In this document: positions 42,399 to 52,350 of the stretch, one piece after another
How positions within the stretch are numbered: position 1 is the stretch's first letter
Layout: every line of letters starts with the position of its first letter
Source: an uncultured Paracoccaceae bacterium
GTDB lineage: Bacteria > Pseudomonadota > Alphaproteobacteria > Rhodobacterales > Rhodobacteraceae
NCBI GenBank assembly: GCA_937895435.1
Contig: CALAXT010000038.1
Span: 1-58,831, forward strand
Length of the DNA: 58,831 nt
Direction: 5' to 3'
Translations under genes and position numbers: made by a program
The notes under the pieces: model-generated
The model's database searches: none
What the model was told of the DNA's origin: nothing
Seen by the model: the letters and a program-made list of their open reading frames with translations, nothing else

Positions 42399-43250
42399 TT
42401 ATTCGGCCAAAAGTGCCGCATCGCGCAGGATGGTCGGGTCAATCCCGGCGTCGTCGCGGGTGATCGTCGCTGCGGCGGTCAGTTCGGCCACGCGGGTATC
42501 AACGGCTTGTTGTTGCAGTTCGGCCTCTAACTCGGGGCGGACAGTTTCAAAGGTGGGGGCAGCCGTGGGGCGGGTGTCGTTCAGCTTGACCAGATGCCAG
42601 CCAAATTGGGTTTGCAGCGGGCCTGCAATTTCCCCCGGTTTCATAGCCACAACGGCATCTTCGAATTCCTTGACCATCATGCCGGGGCCAAACCAACCCA
42701 GATCACCCCCATTGGCTGCAGCGCCATCGGTCGATTTTGTGCGTGCCATTTCTGCAAAATCTGCGCCGGCATCCAATTGCGTCCGAATTTCGGCAGCCTC
42801 GGCTTGGGTTGCAACTATAATATGCGCGGCATTGAATTCTGTGCCGGGAATGGCGTTGGCAAATCGCATTTCATAGAGCGCTTGCATCGCTTGCGGGGTA
42901 ACCGCTTGCGCCAGGGCGCGCGCGACTGCACCGTCGGCCAGATAGGCGCGGCGGGCGTTTTCGAGTGCCAGCACATCACGCTTGCCCATTTCTGGTTCAA
43001 CCGCCTTTGACAGCAGTGTTTGCTGAATCAGCTGATCCAGAATGCCCTGAAACAAAACTTCATCGGGCAAAGATTGGTATTGTGCGGGCAGTGCATCGCG
43101 CAGAACGATCATGTGGCCCAATGTAATTTCAGTGCCATCGACGGTTGCAATGACCCGATCTGCGGTTGGGGCTGCATCCTCGGCCCAAACCGGGGCGCTG
43201 AGCCCCAGAACCAGACCAAAGGCCAAGGAAAATTCTGCAAATGTGCGCAT
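42399..43250 (-). CDS. Periplasmic parvulin-type peptidylprolyl isomerase
   Basis: Folding helper for exported proteins. From ATG 43250 (AGGAG site 8 bases upstream; a GTG at 43256 is too close to it) the product is 283 residues with a signal peptide ending PVWAEDAA. A SurA/PrsA-like helical N-terminal chaperone region precedes the parvulin rotamase domain (about 135-230: AAHIIVATQAEAAEIRTQL, then NGGDLGWFGPGMMVKEFEDA and FGWHLVKLND). First gene of the operon PPIase-argJ-mutT and divergent from secA, so the secretion genes share a promoter region. Confidence 0.93.
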   Translation of the reverse strand: MRTFAEFSLAFGLVLGLSAPVWAEDAAPTADRVIATVDGTEITLGHMIVLRDALPAQYQSLPDEVLFQGILDQLIQQTLLSKAVEPEMGKRDVLALENARRAYLADGAVARALAQAVTPQAMQALYEMRFANAIPGTEFNAAHIIVATQAEAAEIRTQLDAGADFAEMARTKSTDGAAANGGDLGWFGPGMMVKEFEDAVVAMKPGEIAGPLQTQFGWHLVKLNDTRPTAAPTFETVRPELEAELQQQAVDTRVAELTAAATITRDDAGIDPTILRDAALLAE

Positions 43251-43289
43251 TGTCACGGCTCCTGCTTAGATCCGCGCGGCCACGCGGCG

Positions 43290-43335
43290 TTGACACTCTC
43301 GGGGCAGCCCCTTACATCGCTTTTAAGTAGCGATG
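43290..43335 (+). promoter_or_regulatory. Candidate secA promoter with adjoining dyad
   Basis: TTGACA (43290-43295), a perfect -35, then 16 bases and TTACAT (43312-43317), a weak -10. Overlapping it is a perfect 7-bp inverted repeat CATCGCT (43315-43321) / AGCGATG (43329-43335), which could be an operator or leader hairpin. The secA leader would be about 110 bases. Confidence 0.45.
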
Positions 43336-43435
43336 AAGCAGGGCCAAACCTTGCCTAGGTGTTCTAGGCGTGCGGCCGCGGGCGGGCAAGCAAAAGCCGC
43401 GCACGTATATGTCATTTGCACCAGATGGAGTAGAC

Positions 43436-46123
43436 ATGCTGGGCTTTGGAACTTTGGCCAAAAAAATATTTGGCACCCCGAACGATCGTAAGGTCAAGGC
43501 AATCCGCCCTCTGGTTGAAAAGATCAACGCGCTTGAACCGGAATTTATAGCGTTGGATGATGCCGGTCTACAGGCCCGCACGCTTCAGCTGAAAGATCGT
43601 GCTGCTCAGGGTGAAAGCTTAAATGATTTGCTGCCAGAAGCCTTTGCCAATTGCCGCGAAGCTGCGCGCCGGGCATTGGGGCTGCGGGCGTTTGATGTTC
43701 AGTTGATGGGCGGGATCTTTCTGCATCAGGGTAATATCGCCGAAATGAAGACCGGCGAAGGTAAAACCTTGATGGCGACATTCCCGGCCTACCTGAATGC
43801 TTTGATGGGGCGCGGTGTGCATGTCGTGACCGTCAATGATTATCTGGCGAAACGCGATTCTGAATGGATGAGCAAGGTCTATGGTAAGCTGGGCCTGACG
43901 ACCGGTGTTGTCTATCCCTATCAGCCCGAAGATGAAAAACGCGCCGCCTATCGTGCCGATATCACCTATGCCACGAATAACGAACTTGGGTTCGATTATT
44001 TGCGCGACAATATGAAATCAGAGCTGGATCAAATGAACCAGCGCGATCACTTTTTCGCGATTGTCGATGAAGTAGATTCAATCCTGATTGATGAGGCGCG
44101 AACGCCCTTGATCATTTCGGGGCCGTCACAAGATCGGTCTGATCTTTACCGAACGGTCGATCACCTTATCCCCGAATTGGATGAGACACATTACAAGATT
44201 GATGAAAAGACCCGCAGTGCCACCTATACCGAAGAGGGCAACGACTTTATCGAAAAGCGCCTGACGGCGGCCGGTCTGTTGCCCGAAGGGCAATCGCTTT
44301 ATGATCCGGAATCGACATCGCTTGTGCACCACATGACGCAGGGGCTGCGGGCGCATAAGCTGTTTCATAAAGACAAAGACTACATCGTCCGTGATGGCGA
44401 GGTCATGCTTATTGATGAATTCACAGGGCGCATGATGCGTGGGCGGCGGCTGTCTGAGGGGTTACATCAGGCGCTCGAAGCGAAAGAGGGCGTTAACGTT
44501 CAGCCTGAAAACGTAACATTGGCTTCGGTGACGTTCCAAAACTATTTCCGACTTTATGAAAAGCTGGCCGGTATGACTGGCACCGCTATGACCGAAGCGG
44601 AAGAATTTGACGAAATTTATAAGTTGGGCGTGGTAGAAGTGCCCACAAACCGGCCTGTGATGCGTGTGGATGAACATGATGCCGTGTATCGCAGCGCACG
44701 TGAAAAATATGAGGCCATCGTTGCGGCAATCGCCGAGGCGCATACAAAGGGTCAGCCGATTCTGGTCGGCACGACCTCAATCGAAAAATCAGAATCGTTG
44801 TCAGATATGCTGACACAGGCAAACCTGCCGCACAGTGTTCTAAATGCCCGCCAGCATGAGCAAGAGGCCAAGATTGTCGCCGATGCTGGTAAGCTTGGTG
44901 CCATAACGATTGCCACCAATATGGCAGGCCGGGGCACGGATATTCAGTTGGGCGGTAATGTTGAGCTAAAGGTTTTAGAAGCCATCGCCGCTGATCCCAC
45001 TCTGCACCCAGATGAGGTGCGTGCCCGTATTGAAGCGGAACATGCAGTTGAAAAAGCAGCCGTGATTGCCGCCGGTGGCCTGTATGTTTTAGCAACCGAG
45101 CGCCATGAAAGCCGCCGGATTGACAACCAGCTGCGAGGCCGTTCTGGCCGCCAGGGAGACCCGGGTCGGTCCTCATTTTTCCTGAGCCTGGAAGACGATT
45201 TGATGCGGATCTTTGGATCTGAGCGTTTGGAAAAAGTGCTGTCAACGCTGGGTTTGAAAGAAGGCGAGGCGATCATTCACCCATGGGTGAACAAGTCGTT
45301 GGAAAAGGCCCAAGCTAAGGTCGAAGGCCGTAATTTCGATATTCGCAAGCAATTGCTGAAATTCGATGATGTGATGAATGACCAGCGCAAGGTGGTGTTT
45401 GCTCAGCGATTGGAAGTGATGCAGGCCGACGATCAGGCCGAAATCGTCACCGATATGCGCCATCAGTTGATTGATGATCTGGTGGATGCCTTTCTGCCGC
45501 CCAAAAGCTATCCAGACGAATGGGATGCAGCAGGGCTTTATGCGGCGGTTATTGAAAAGCTGAACCTTGATCTGCCGATTATCGGCTGGGCCGCAGAAGA
45601 AGGCGTGGACCAAGACGCCCTGCGCACCCGTATTGCTGAGGCCTCAGACGGTGCAATGGCTGAAAAGACCCAAGCCTTTGGTCAAGATGTCATGCGCAAA
45701 ATGGAAAAGCAGGTTTTGCTGCAAGCGATCGATGCCAAATGGCGTGAGCATCTGCTGACATTAGAGCATCTGCGTTCGGTTGTGGGGTTTCGTGGCTATG
45801 CCCAGCGTGATCCACTGAATGAATACAAGACCGAGTCGTTTAGCCTGTTTGAAAACATGCTGAACGCATTGCGTGTGGATGTGACCCAAAAGTTGGGCCA
45901 ACTGCGCCCGCTGTCGCCCGAAGAACAAGAGGCTATGGTGCGCGAATATCTGGCGCAACAGCAGCGCGCGGCCCAAGCCGCCAACCCTGTGGCGCCTGAA
46001 GCCGCAGCGAGCGCTGGTTTTGATGAAACTGATCCCACCACATGGGGTACACCGGGCCGCAATGATCTATGCCCCTGCGGATCTGGCGAAAAATTCAAAC
46101 ATTGTCATGGCAAGTTGGTCTGA
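43436..46123 (+). CDS. secA: Protein translocase motor ATPase SecA
   Basis: ATP-driven motor pushing unfolded preproteins through SecYEG. From ATG 43436 (GGAG site upstream) the 895-residue protein has the DEAD-type motor with Walker [25 protein letters not shown], helicase motif [14 protein letters not shown] and [13 protein letters not shown], the preprotein cross-linking and helical scaffold regions, and the C-terminal zinc-binding SEC-C motif [14 protein letters not shown] that binds SecB and phospholipid. A longer frame from 43370 lacks support. Divergent from the PPIase operon. Confidence 0.98.
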   Translation: MLGFGTLAKKIFGTPNDRKVKAIRPLVEKINALEPEFIALDDAGLQARTLQLKDRAAQGESLNDLLPEAFANCREAARRALGLRAFDVQLMGGIFLHQGNIAEMKTGEGKTLMATFPAYLNALMGRGVHVVTVNDYLAKRDSEWMSKVYGKLGLTTGVVYPYQPEDEKRAAYRADITYATNNELGFDYLRDNMKSELDQMNQRDHFFAIVDEVDSILIDEARTPLIISGPSQDRSDLYRTVDHLIPELDETHYKIDEKTRSATYTEEGNDFIEKRLTAAGLLPEGQSLYDPESTSLVHHMTQGLRAHKLFHKDKDYIVRDGEVMLIDEFTGRMMRGRRLSEGLHQALEAKEGVNVQPENVTLASVTFQNYFRLYEKLAGMTGTAMTEAEEFDEIYKLGVVEVPTNRPVMRVDEHDAVYRSAREKYEAIVAAIAEAHTKGQPILVGTTSIEKSESLSDMLTQANLPHSVLNARQHEQEAKIVADAGKLGAITIATNMAGRGTDIQLGGNVELKVLEAIAADPTLHPDEVRARIEAEHAVEKAAVIAAGGLYVLATERHESRRIDNQLRGRSGRQGDPGRSSFFLSLEDDLMRIFGSERLEKVLSTLGLKEGEAIIHPWVNKSLEKAQAKVEGRNFDIRKQLLKFDDVMNDQRKVVFAQRLEVMQADDQAEIVTDMRHQLIDDLVDAFLPPKSYPDEWDAAGLYAAVIEKLNLDLPIIGWAAEEGVDQDALRTRIAEASDGAMAEKTQAFGQDVMRKMEKQVLLQAIDAKWREHLLTLEHLRSVVGFRGYAQRDPLNEYKTESFSLFENMLNALRVDVTQKLGQLRPLSPEEQEAMVREYLAQQQRAAQAANPVAPEAAASAGFDETDPTTWGTPGRNDLCPCGSGEKFKHCHGKLV

Positions 46124-46246
46124 TACCGCAGTCTGCTTTGGTTTGTAGACGATAATTTTTTGATTGCGCTATCGGTTTGCTGAATCAGTGGACCTTATTT
46201 GCGTGGTCGCCTAGAACATGGGCATTCTCAAGACAGGCTGGAAAAA

Positions 46247-48469
46247 ATGGCTGAACACACCACACCCGATATCATCTTCACCAAAGTTGATGAAGCACCA
46301 CAGATCGCATCGGCGTCTCTTTTGCCGATCATCCGCGCATTTGCAGCAGCTGCCGATATTTCGGTTGGCACACGCGACATTTCGCTTGCAGGCCGTATCA
46401 TTGCGGCGTTCCCCGAGCGTCTGAGCGATGCGCAACGCCAGCCTGACGATCTGGCCGTGTTGGGCGATTTGGTGAAGACGCCGACAGCCAATGTGGTCAA
46501 GCTGCCCAACATCTCGGCATCCATGCCACAGCTGTTGGCTGCCCTGAAAGAATTGCAAGCCAAGGGCTATGACCTGCCTGATTATCCTGAAGACCCGCAG
46601 ACCGACGCCGAGCGTGACGCCCGTGCGCGCTTTGATGCGATCAAGGGGTCAGCCGTGAACCCAGTGCTGCGCGAGGGCAATTCAGACCGGCGGGCAGCGG
46701 TGGCGGTTAAAAACTATGCCAAGGCCAATCCTCATTCGATGGGGGCATGGTCGGCCGACAGCAAGACCTGCGTGTCAACCATGTCGGCGCATGACTTCCG
46801 GTCTAATGAAACATCGGTCACGCTGAGCGATACCCAAGCGGGGGCTGCGCGGATTGAGTTGACCGACATGGACGGCAACGTGCATGTACTGAAATCTGGC
46901 CTGAATTACCCGGCAGGCACCGTGGTTGATGCCACATTCCTGTCAGCCAAAGCGCTGGATGCGTTTTTGGCCGAGCAGATCGACAAAACGTTGCAAAAGG
47001 GCATTTTGTTTTCGATCCATCTTAAAGCCACGATGATGAAAGTGTCGGATCCGATCATCTTTGGTCATGCGGTCAGGGCCTTTCTGCGCCCGGTTTTTGA
47101 CACCTATGGTGATAAGCTGGCCGCCGCCGGTATCGATGCGAATTCTGGCCTTGGCACATTGATGGAACGCGTGGCGGATATGCCCGATCACGCTGAAATC
47201 GAAGCTGCCATCCAGGCCACCATGGCGGCGCGTCCACCGCTTTACATGGTAAATTCTGATAAGGGCATCACCAACCTGCATGTGCCATCCGACGTGATTG
47301 TTGATGCGTCTTTGCCGGCGCTGATCCGGGCGGGTGGTAAAGCTTGGGGGCCGGATGGAAAAGAGGCGGATGCCAATTGTGTGATCCCGGACAGCTCTTA
47401 TGCGTCAATTTATCAAGAAGCGGTGGATTACTTTAAAGAAACGGGGGCGCTTGATCCGCGCACCGCAGGCACCGTGCAGAACGTGGGTCTTATGGCGCAA
47501 AAGGCCGAAGAATACGGCTCGCACCCTACCACCTTTGAAATCCCTGCTGATGGCACCGTGCGGATGATTGCGGCCAATGGCGACGTGCTGCACAGCCATG
47601 TGGTTGAGGCGGGCGATATCTGGCGTGCCGCATCCACCCGCAAGGCCCCGATAGAAGATTGGGTGCGCTTGGCGATTTCGCGGCAAAAAGCCGAAGGCTG
47701 TCAGGCCGTGTTCTGGCTGGATGAAACCCGCGCCCATGACGCGCAGCTGATCAGCTATGTCAAACCGCTGCTGGCGGCGGCCGGTGTCGAAGACAAGTTT
47801 CAAATCATGGCGCCGCGCCCCGCGACCCGGCTTGCGCTTGAAACCATTCGCAAGGGCGAAAATTCAATCGCGGTGTCGGGCAACGTGTTGCGTGATTACC
47901 TGACCGATCTTTTCCCGATCTTGGAATTGGGAACATCGGCCAAGATGCTGTCGATCGTAAAGTTGATGGCTGGCGGTTGCATGTTTGAAACTGGGGCTGG
48001 TGGATCTGCGCCGAAACATGTGCAGCAGTTGGTGGAAGAAAATCACCTGCGGTGGGATTCGCTGGGTGAATTCTGCGCCTTGGGTGAAAGTCTGAAATTT
48101 TTGGCCGAAACCAATGGCAACGATAAGGCACGCGTTTTGGGCAATGCGGTTGATGTGGCCACCCAAGGTATTCTTGATCATGACAAGTCGCCTCGGCGGC
48201 GCGTGGGCCAGACAGACAACCGCGACAGCCATTTCTATTTTGCGCTTTATTGGGCGCAGGCTTTGGCTGCCCAAACCGAAAATGTCGCACTGGCGCAGCA
48301 CTTTGCGCCGATCGCCAAAGCGCTGGCGGATAAAGAGTCTGTGATTGTTGCCGAAATTGCGGCGGTTCAGGGTCAGCCGCTTGATCTGGGTGGCTATTAT
48401 GCCTTTGATCCCGAAAAAGCTGCGGCTGGCATGCGCCCATCGCCCACCTTTACGGCCATTATCGGCTAA
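46247..48469 (+). CDS. NADP-dependent isocitrate dehydrogenase, monomeric type
   Basis: Oxidatively decarboxylates isocitrate to 2-oxoglutarate with NADP in the citric acid cycle. At 740 residues this is the monomeric IDH (Azotobacter/Corynebacterium type), unrelated in length to the 400-residue dimer. Diagnostic segments are VVKLPNISASMPQL, GSAVNPVLREGNSDRRA (about 134-150), HSMGAWSADSKTCVSTM (about 162) and GITNLHVPSDVIVDASLPA. The C-terminal part has FETGAGGSAPKHVQQ and PSPTFTAIIG. ATG 46247 gives MAEHTTPDIIFTKVDEAP as in family members. It stands alone after secA (123-base gap) and ends at a terminator shared with the convergent sugar cassette. Confidence 0.94.
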   Translation: MAEHTTPDIIFTKVDEAPQIASASLLPIIRAFAAAADISVGTRDISLAGRIIAAFPERLSDAQRQPDDLAVLGDLVKTPTANVVKLPNISASMPQLLAALKELQAKGYDLPDYPEDPQTDAERDARARFDAIKGSAVNPVLREGNSDRRAAVAVKNYAKANPHSMGAWSADSKTCVSTMSAHDFRSNETSVTLSDTQAGAARIELTDMDGNVHVLKSGLNYPAGTVVDATFLSAKALDAFLAEQIDKTLQKGILFSIHLKATMMKVSDPIIFGHAVRAFLRPVFDTYGDKLAAAGIDANSGLGTLMERVADMPDHAEIEAAIQATMAARPPLYMVNSDKGITNLHVPSDVIVDASLPALIRAGGKAWGPDGKEADANCVIPDSSYASIYQEAVDYFKETGALDPRTAGTVQNVGLMAQKAEEYGSHPTTFEIPADGTVRMIAANGDVLHSHVVEAGDIWRAASTRKAPIEDWVRLAISRQKAEGCQAVFWLDETRAHDAQLISYVKPLLAAAGVEDKFQIMAPRPATRLALETIRKGENSIAVSGNVLRDYLTDLFPILELGTSAKMLSIVKLMAGGCMFETGAGGSAPKHVQQLVEENHLRWDSLGEFCALGESLKFLAETNGNDKARVLGNAVDVATQGILDHDKSPRRRVGQTDNRDSHFYFALYWAQALAAQTENVALAQHFAPIAKALADKESVIVAEIAAVQGQPLDLGGYYAFDPEKAAAGMRPSPTFTAIIG

Positions 48470-48500
48470 ACTTTGCGCCTGATCTGGCAGTGAACTTGGC

Positions 48501-48527
48501 GGCCCCCATGAAAATGGGGGCCGTTTT
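48501..48527 (+). terminator. Terminator after the isocitrate dehydrogenase gene
   Basis: GGCCCCCAT (48501-48509), GAAA loop, ATGGGGGCC (48514-48522), then GTTTT. Perfect 9-bp stem with a stable tetraloop. It touches the 3' end of the convergent epimerase gene and may also stop that transcript. Confidence 0.88.
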
Positions 48528-49093
48528 CATAAGAAACTTTGACCGGTGCCAGCTTCCGTTCCCAACTTGGCGTCGAGCAGGGGCCATGTTGCATCTTGGT
48601 CTGACATCCGTTTGGGTGTTGTGGGCCAATCGATCGCCAGTGCCGGGTCATCCCACCGCAGGCCTTGGCCCACCCCTGCCACATAATCGCGGCCCATTTG
48701 ATAGAGCACGCAGGTGTCATCATGCAGCGTGATAAATCCATGTGCCATGCCCTCGGGCACGAAAAGCGCGTTCATCGCGTGGGCATCCAGAATGACTGCA
48801 TGCCAGTGCATAAACGTGGCACCCGGCCGCAGATCAACAACCACATCCCACATTTTTCCTGCCACACAGCGCACCAGCTTGGCCTCAGCCCAAGGGTTGG
48901 GCTGAAAATGCAACCCGCGCAGGGTGTGACGGGCTGTATTTTGCGACAGGTTGATCTGCGTTGGGTGAAACGCGATGCCGTGATCCGCAAAGACCTGTGG
49001 ACAAAAGGCGCGTGCAAAGCTGCCGCGCGCGTCAATGTGCGGGCTTGCCGTGATTTCAAACAGACCGGGCAGGGGGGTGGAGTGAAAGATCAT
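48527..49093 (-). CDS. dTDP-4-dehydrorhamnose 3,5-epimerase-like (RmlC) sugar epimerase
   Basis: Cupin-fold epimerase acting on 4-keto-6-deoxy nucleotide sugars at C3 and/or C5. The 188-residue protein has the RmlC signature NTARHTLRGLHFQPNPWAEAKLV with catalytic His in LRGLHFQ, and FVPEGMAHGFITLHDDTCVLYQMG. The genomic partners make a CDP-sugar, so the real substrate is probably CDP-4-keto-6-deoxy-hexose (methylated or not) and not dTDP-rhamnose precursor. Its ATG overlaps the methyltransferase stop (49090-49093). It is the last gene of the cassette; no 4-ketoreductase follows. Confidence 0.9.
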   Translation of the reverse strand: MIFHSTPLPGLFEITASPHIDARGSFARAFCPQVFADHGIAFHPTQINLSQNTARHTLRGLHFQPNPWAEAKLVRCVAGKMWDVVVDLRPGATFMHWHAVILDAHAMNALFVPEGMAHGFITLHDDTCVLYQMGRDYVAGVGQGLRWDDPALAIDWPTTPKRMSDQDATWPLLDAKLGTEAGTGQSFL

Positions 49094-50322
49094 CTGATTT
49101 GCAGCTTAGGGATAAAGGTCACAAACTGCCCACCCCAATCGCGGATCTGCGCCTGCTGGGCCATCACTTCATCTGCCAAATTCCAAGGCAAGATTATCAG
49201 GTAATCGGGCTTGTGCTGGGCAATGGCGGCTGGGGCATAGACTGGAATATGGCTGCCCGGCAAAAGGTGATTTTGCTTTTCGGGGTTGCGATCAACAACA
49301 AAAGCCAGATCGTGTGACCCTGCCTGCGCGGTGTTCAAAAAGGTGTTGCCCTTGGCGGCGGCACCGTATCCGGCGATGGTCTTTTTGGCCTGTTTGGCCG
49401 ATTTTACAAAGCGGTGAAAATCCGCCACGATTTGTGCGGTGCGCTGGGCAAGTGCTGCGTAGCTTTCGGGGCGTTCTAGCTGCATCTCAGTCTCGGTGGC
49501 GCGGGTTTTGGCCCGGCCAGGCTGCACCGCATGTGCGCCCCTGTGCCCCACCAAAACGCGCAGTGATCCGCCATGTGTAGGCAGGGGGATCACATCAAAC
49601 ACCTCAAGCCCCGCTTTGGTCATCAGCCGTTCCACAAACCCCAGCGACAGATAGGCGTAATGTTCATGGTAAATGGTATCAAATTGTGCATGTTTCAGCA
49701 GTTCTGCCAAATGTGGAAATTCAAAACTTGCCACGCCGTGTGGCGCCAACAGCGTGGAAAAACCCCGGATAAAATCGGCAATGTCCGGCACATGGGCCAG
49801 CACATTATTGGCCACCATCAAATCGGCCAACACGCCCTCAGTGCGCAGGGCGCGGGCCTGATCCTCGCCAAAAAATGCTATGCGCGTTTCAATCCCTTTG
49901 GCGCGGGCAAGTTCTGCGGCATGGCCTGCAGGTTCAATCCCCAGTGTGCCAAAGCCCATTTTTTTGAAATGCTGCAGCAAATAGCCATCGTTTGATGCAA
50001 TTTCGACAATACGCGCAGATTTTGGCAGTGAAAAACGGGCGACCATCTCATCGGCAAAGCGCTTTGCATGCGCAACCCAGCCAGTCGAAAACGATGACAG
50101 ATAGGCGTAGCCATGATCAAAGATTGCATCGGCTGGTACGGTTTCTGTGGTTTGCACCAGCCAACATTGGGTGCAGACCATCACATGCAGCGCAAAGCGG
50201 CGCTCTTTGGCTATGGCGTTGGGATCGTTCATTGGCAGATAGCTGTTTGCCAATGGGGTGTGGCCGAGATCAATCACGCTTTGGTCAAGCGGGGCGTGGC
50301 AAAAGCGGCACTGTGGGCTCAT
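49090..50322 (-). CDS. Zinc-containing sugar C-methyltransferase (TylC3/NovU-like)
   Basis: SAM-dependent methyltransferase that adds a methyl branch to a carbon of a keto-deoxy sugar nucleotide. The 410-residue product has the three-part layout of this group: an N-terminal zinc-binding domain (CRFCHAPL and CTQCWLVQ), a central class I methyltransferase domain with SAM motif IVEIASNDGYLLQHF, and a C-terminal domain with KKTIAGYGAAAKGNTFLN. Such enzymes act on C3 or C5 next to the 4-keto group. The position between rfbG and an epimerase, with four-base overlaps at both ends, supports a CDP-sugar substrate. Exact carbon unknown. Confidence 0.9.
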   Translation of the reverse strand: MSPQCRFCHAPLDQSVIDLGHTPLANSYLPMNDPNAIAKERRFALHVMVCTQCWLVQTTETVPADAIFDHGYAYLSSFSTGWVAHAKRFADEMVARFSLPKSARIVEIASNDGYLLQHFKKMGFGTLGIEPAGHAAELARAKGIETRIAFFGEDQARALRTEGVLADLMVANNVLAHVPDIADFIRGFSTLLAPHGVASFEFPHLAELLKHAQFDTIYHEHYAYLSLGFVERLMTKAGLEVFDVIPLPTHGGSLRVLVGHRGAHAVQPGRAKTRATETEMQLERPESYAALAQRTAQIVADFHRFVKSAKQAKKTIAGYGAAAKGNTFLNTAQAGSHDLAFVVDRNPEKQNHLLPGSHIPVYAPAAIAQHKPDYLIILPWNLADEVMAQQAQIRDWGGQFVTFIPKLQIR

Positions 50323-51371
50323 GATGCCAGTTCCTGATAGCGGGTGATTTGGGCATCGGTCAGGGCTGCCAGATCAGCGCCTTGCTGTTGGGCGCTGTAC
50401 CACTCGGCAGTCCATGCCAGCGTGGCGTGGCTATCCAGCCGTGGCTGCCAACCCAACAGATGACGGGCTGCACGACTGTCGATGCTTAGGTGTGGCTTTT
50501 CGGCGGGCGCAGGGCGCAGATCATGGTGCCAGCGTATTTTCGTGCCAAGCGCCTGCTGCATGGCCTCGGCCACTTGCGCCACGCTTTGGTGTGGGCCATC
50601 ATCGTTTGGCCCGAAATTAAGCGTTTCAGGGAGGCCGTTGTTGGTCAACAGCGCCTCGACAAAGGTAAAGTAGCCTGACAGGCAATCCAAAACATGCTGC
50701 CAGGGCCGGGTGGCATTGGGGGCGCGCAGGGCAAGCGGCTGGCCGCTTTGCGCGGCGCGGATGATATCGGGCACCAGACGGTCGGCGGAAAAATCGCCCC
50801 CCCCCACCACATTTCCACCACGCGCCGTCGCAACACGCACGCCTGATGCCTGAAAAAACGCTTGCCGCATCGCCGCCACCACGATTTCGGTCGCGGCTTT
50901 TGATGCAGAATAAGGATCGGCCCCGCCCAGCCTGTCGGTTTCGGTCAGGGCCACATGGGTGCCACTGTTTTCATAGACCTTGTCTGATGTCACCACCAAC
51001 ACCGCGCGTAGATCAGAGGTGTGGCGCAGCGCATCCAGCAGATGCACGGTTCCCATAACATTGCTGCTAAATGTGCCCACCGGGTCGGCATAGCCTTGCC
51101 GCACCAGCGGCTGTGCCGCCATGTGCAGCACGATTTCAGGCCGGGCCGCTGCCACCACTTGCGCTACGGCTGCGGTATCGCGCAGATCAACCAGATGGCT
51201 TTGGGCCAAATGCGCTTGTCCCAGAATATTAAAGAGGTTGGGCGTTTGATCGGGTGCCAGCGAAAGCCCTGTTACCTGTGCCCCGGCGTGGGCCAGCCAG
51301 CGCGCTGCCCATGCGCCCTTGAACCCGGTGTGGCCAGTCAGCAGAACGCGCTTTTGGTGCCAAAAGGTCAT
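50319..51371 (-). CDS. rfbG: CDP-glucose 4,6-dehydratase
   Basis: Extended short-chain dehydrogenase that converts CDP-glucose to CDP-4-keto-6-deoxyglucose. From ATG 51371 the 350-residue product shows the NAD motif LLTGHTGFKGAWAARWL (the TGxTGFKG form is typical of RfbG), the active-site TSDKVYEN and YSASKAATE (Tyr-x-x-x-Lys), and the PDP-DNA-like VVGGGDFSADRLVPDIIRA. Overlaps rfbF and the methyltransferase by four bases each. A run of nine G on the coding strand (50797-50805) encodes part of NVVGGGDF and is slippage-prone. Confidence 0.95.
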   Translation of the reverse strand: MTFWHQKRVLLTGHTGFKGAWAARWLAHAGAQVTGLSLAPDQTPNLFNILGQAHLAQSHLVDLRDTAAVAQVVAAARPEIVLHMAAQPLVRQGYADPVGTFSSNVMGTVHLLDALRHTSDLRAVLVVTSDKVYENSGTHVALTETDRLGGADPYSASKAATEIVVAAMRQAFFQASGVRVATARGGNVVGGGDFSADRLVPDIIRAAQSGQPLALRAPNATRPWQHVLDCLSGYFTFVEALLTNNGLPETLNFGPNDDGPHQSVAQVAEAMQQALGTKIRWHHDLRPAPAEKPHLSIDSRAARHLLGWQPRLDSHATLAWTAEWYSAQQQGADLAALTDAQITRYQELAS

Positions 51372-52138
51372 GGCCACACCTTCCAAGGTGCCCGCCCTGA
51401 GGCCCACATGGCCTCCAGCTGGTTTCGATCGCGTAAAGTGTCCATTGCATGCCAAAACCCCGGATGGCGATAGGCCATTAACGCCCCATCGCGTGCCAGA
51501 CCCTCTAATGGGGCTGCTTCAAACATGGTGTCATCACCAGCAATCCGGTCGACGACTTCGGGTTCCAGAACGAAAAAGCCACCATTAATGCGCCCCTCAT
51601 CTCCGGGAGGTTTTTCGGTGAACCGCCGCACCTCAGCGCTCGGGCCGATATCCAGTGCGCCATAGCGCCCCGGTGGGGTGACTGCGGCCACCGTTGCGGC
51701 GCGGCCATGCGCTTTGTGAAATGCCAGTTCGGCGGTGATATCGATGTCCGCGACCCCGTCACCATAGGTCATACAAAAAGAGCCCGTCAGATAGCGTGCA
51801 ACCCGGCGCAAGCGCCCACCCGTCATCGTGGCCTCGCCGGTATCAACCAGTGTCACCCGCCAAGGTTCGGCCATTGACGCATGATAGGTGATCTGGCCCG
51901 TTTTTGCATCAATCGTCACATCGCTGGAATGCAGCACGTAATTGGCAAAATATTCTTTGATCATATATCCGCGATAGCCAAGGCAGATTACGAAATCGGT
52001 GATGCCATGGGCGGCATAAATCTTCATCACATGCCACAAAATTGGTCGATTGCCGATTTCGATCATGGGCTTTGGCCGCAGATGGCTTTCTTCAGAAATA
52101 CGGGTGCCAAGCCCACCGGCCAGAATCACAGCCTGCAT
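51368..52138 (-). CDS. rfbF: Glucose-1-phosphate cytidylyltransferase
   Basis: Makes CDP-glucose from glucose-1-phosphate and CTP. From ATG 52138 the 256-residue protein begins MQAVILAGGLGTRISEES with the nucleotidyltransferase G-G-x-G-T-R motif and a Lys in RPKPMIEIG; CTP specificity is suggested by family features such as TGGRLRRV and MTYGDGVADI. First gene of the rfbFG-methyltransferase-epimerase operon. Start by family agreement: an in-frame ATG at 52156 is possible. A promoter is predicted 29-57 bases upstream. Confidence 0.95.
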   Translation of the reverse strand: MQAVILAGGLGTRISEESHLRPKPMIEIGNRPILWHVMKIYAAHGITDFVICLGYRGYMIKEYFANYVLHSSDVTIDAKTGQITYHASMAEPWRVTLVDTGEATMTGGRLRRVARYLTGSFCMTYGDGVADIDITAELAFHKAHGRAATVAAVTPPGRYGALDIGPSAEVRRFTEKPPGDEGRINGGFFVLEPEVVDRIAGDDTMFEAAPLEGLARDGALMAYRHPGFWHAMDTLRDRNQLEAMWASGRAPWKVWP

Positions 52139-52166
52139 TAAACGCCCCATTGCCATCGTTGCCTGA

Positions 52167-52195
52167 GTTATACTTAAAGAAGAAAAATGGTTAAA
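52167..52195 (-). promoter_or_regulatory. Predicted promoter of the rfbFG cassette
   Basis: On the minus strand TTTAAC (52195-52190), 17 bases, TATAAC (52172-52167), in an AT-rich stretch that stands out from the GC-rich surroundings, with a leader of about 22 bases to the rfbF start. The rest of the 212-base divergent gap must hold the livK promoter, which I cannot place. Confidence 0.5.
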
Positions 52196-52350
52196 ATGAA
52201 ACCCCTAAGCGTGTTATTGACCAGCCCAATCACAACAGAAAGCGCTTGAACCCTGTGATTTCAAATCTAAGGTGTGGGGTGAACGGTCTTTAACGGGCCG
52301 CACGAAACATAAGCCCTGCGGGATGGGGCGTGACAGGAAGGATTTTTAAG

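Noticed and set aside
46247-48469. Malate synthase G
   Set aside because: Length fits, but the motifs (SMGAWSADSKT, REGNSDRRA, NLHVPSDVIVDAS) are those of monomeric isocitrate dehydrogenase.
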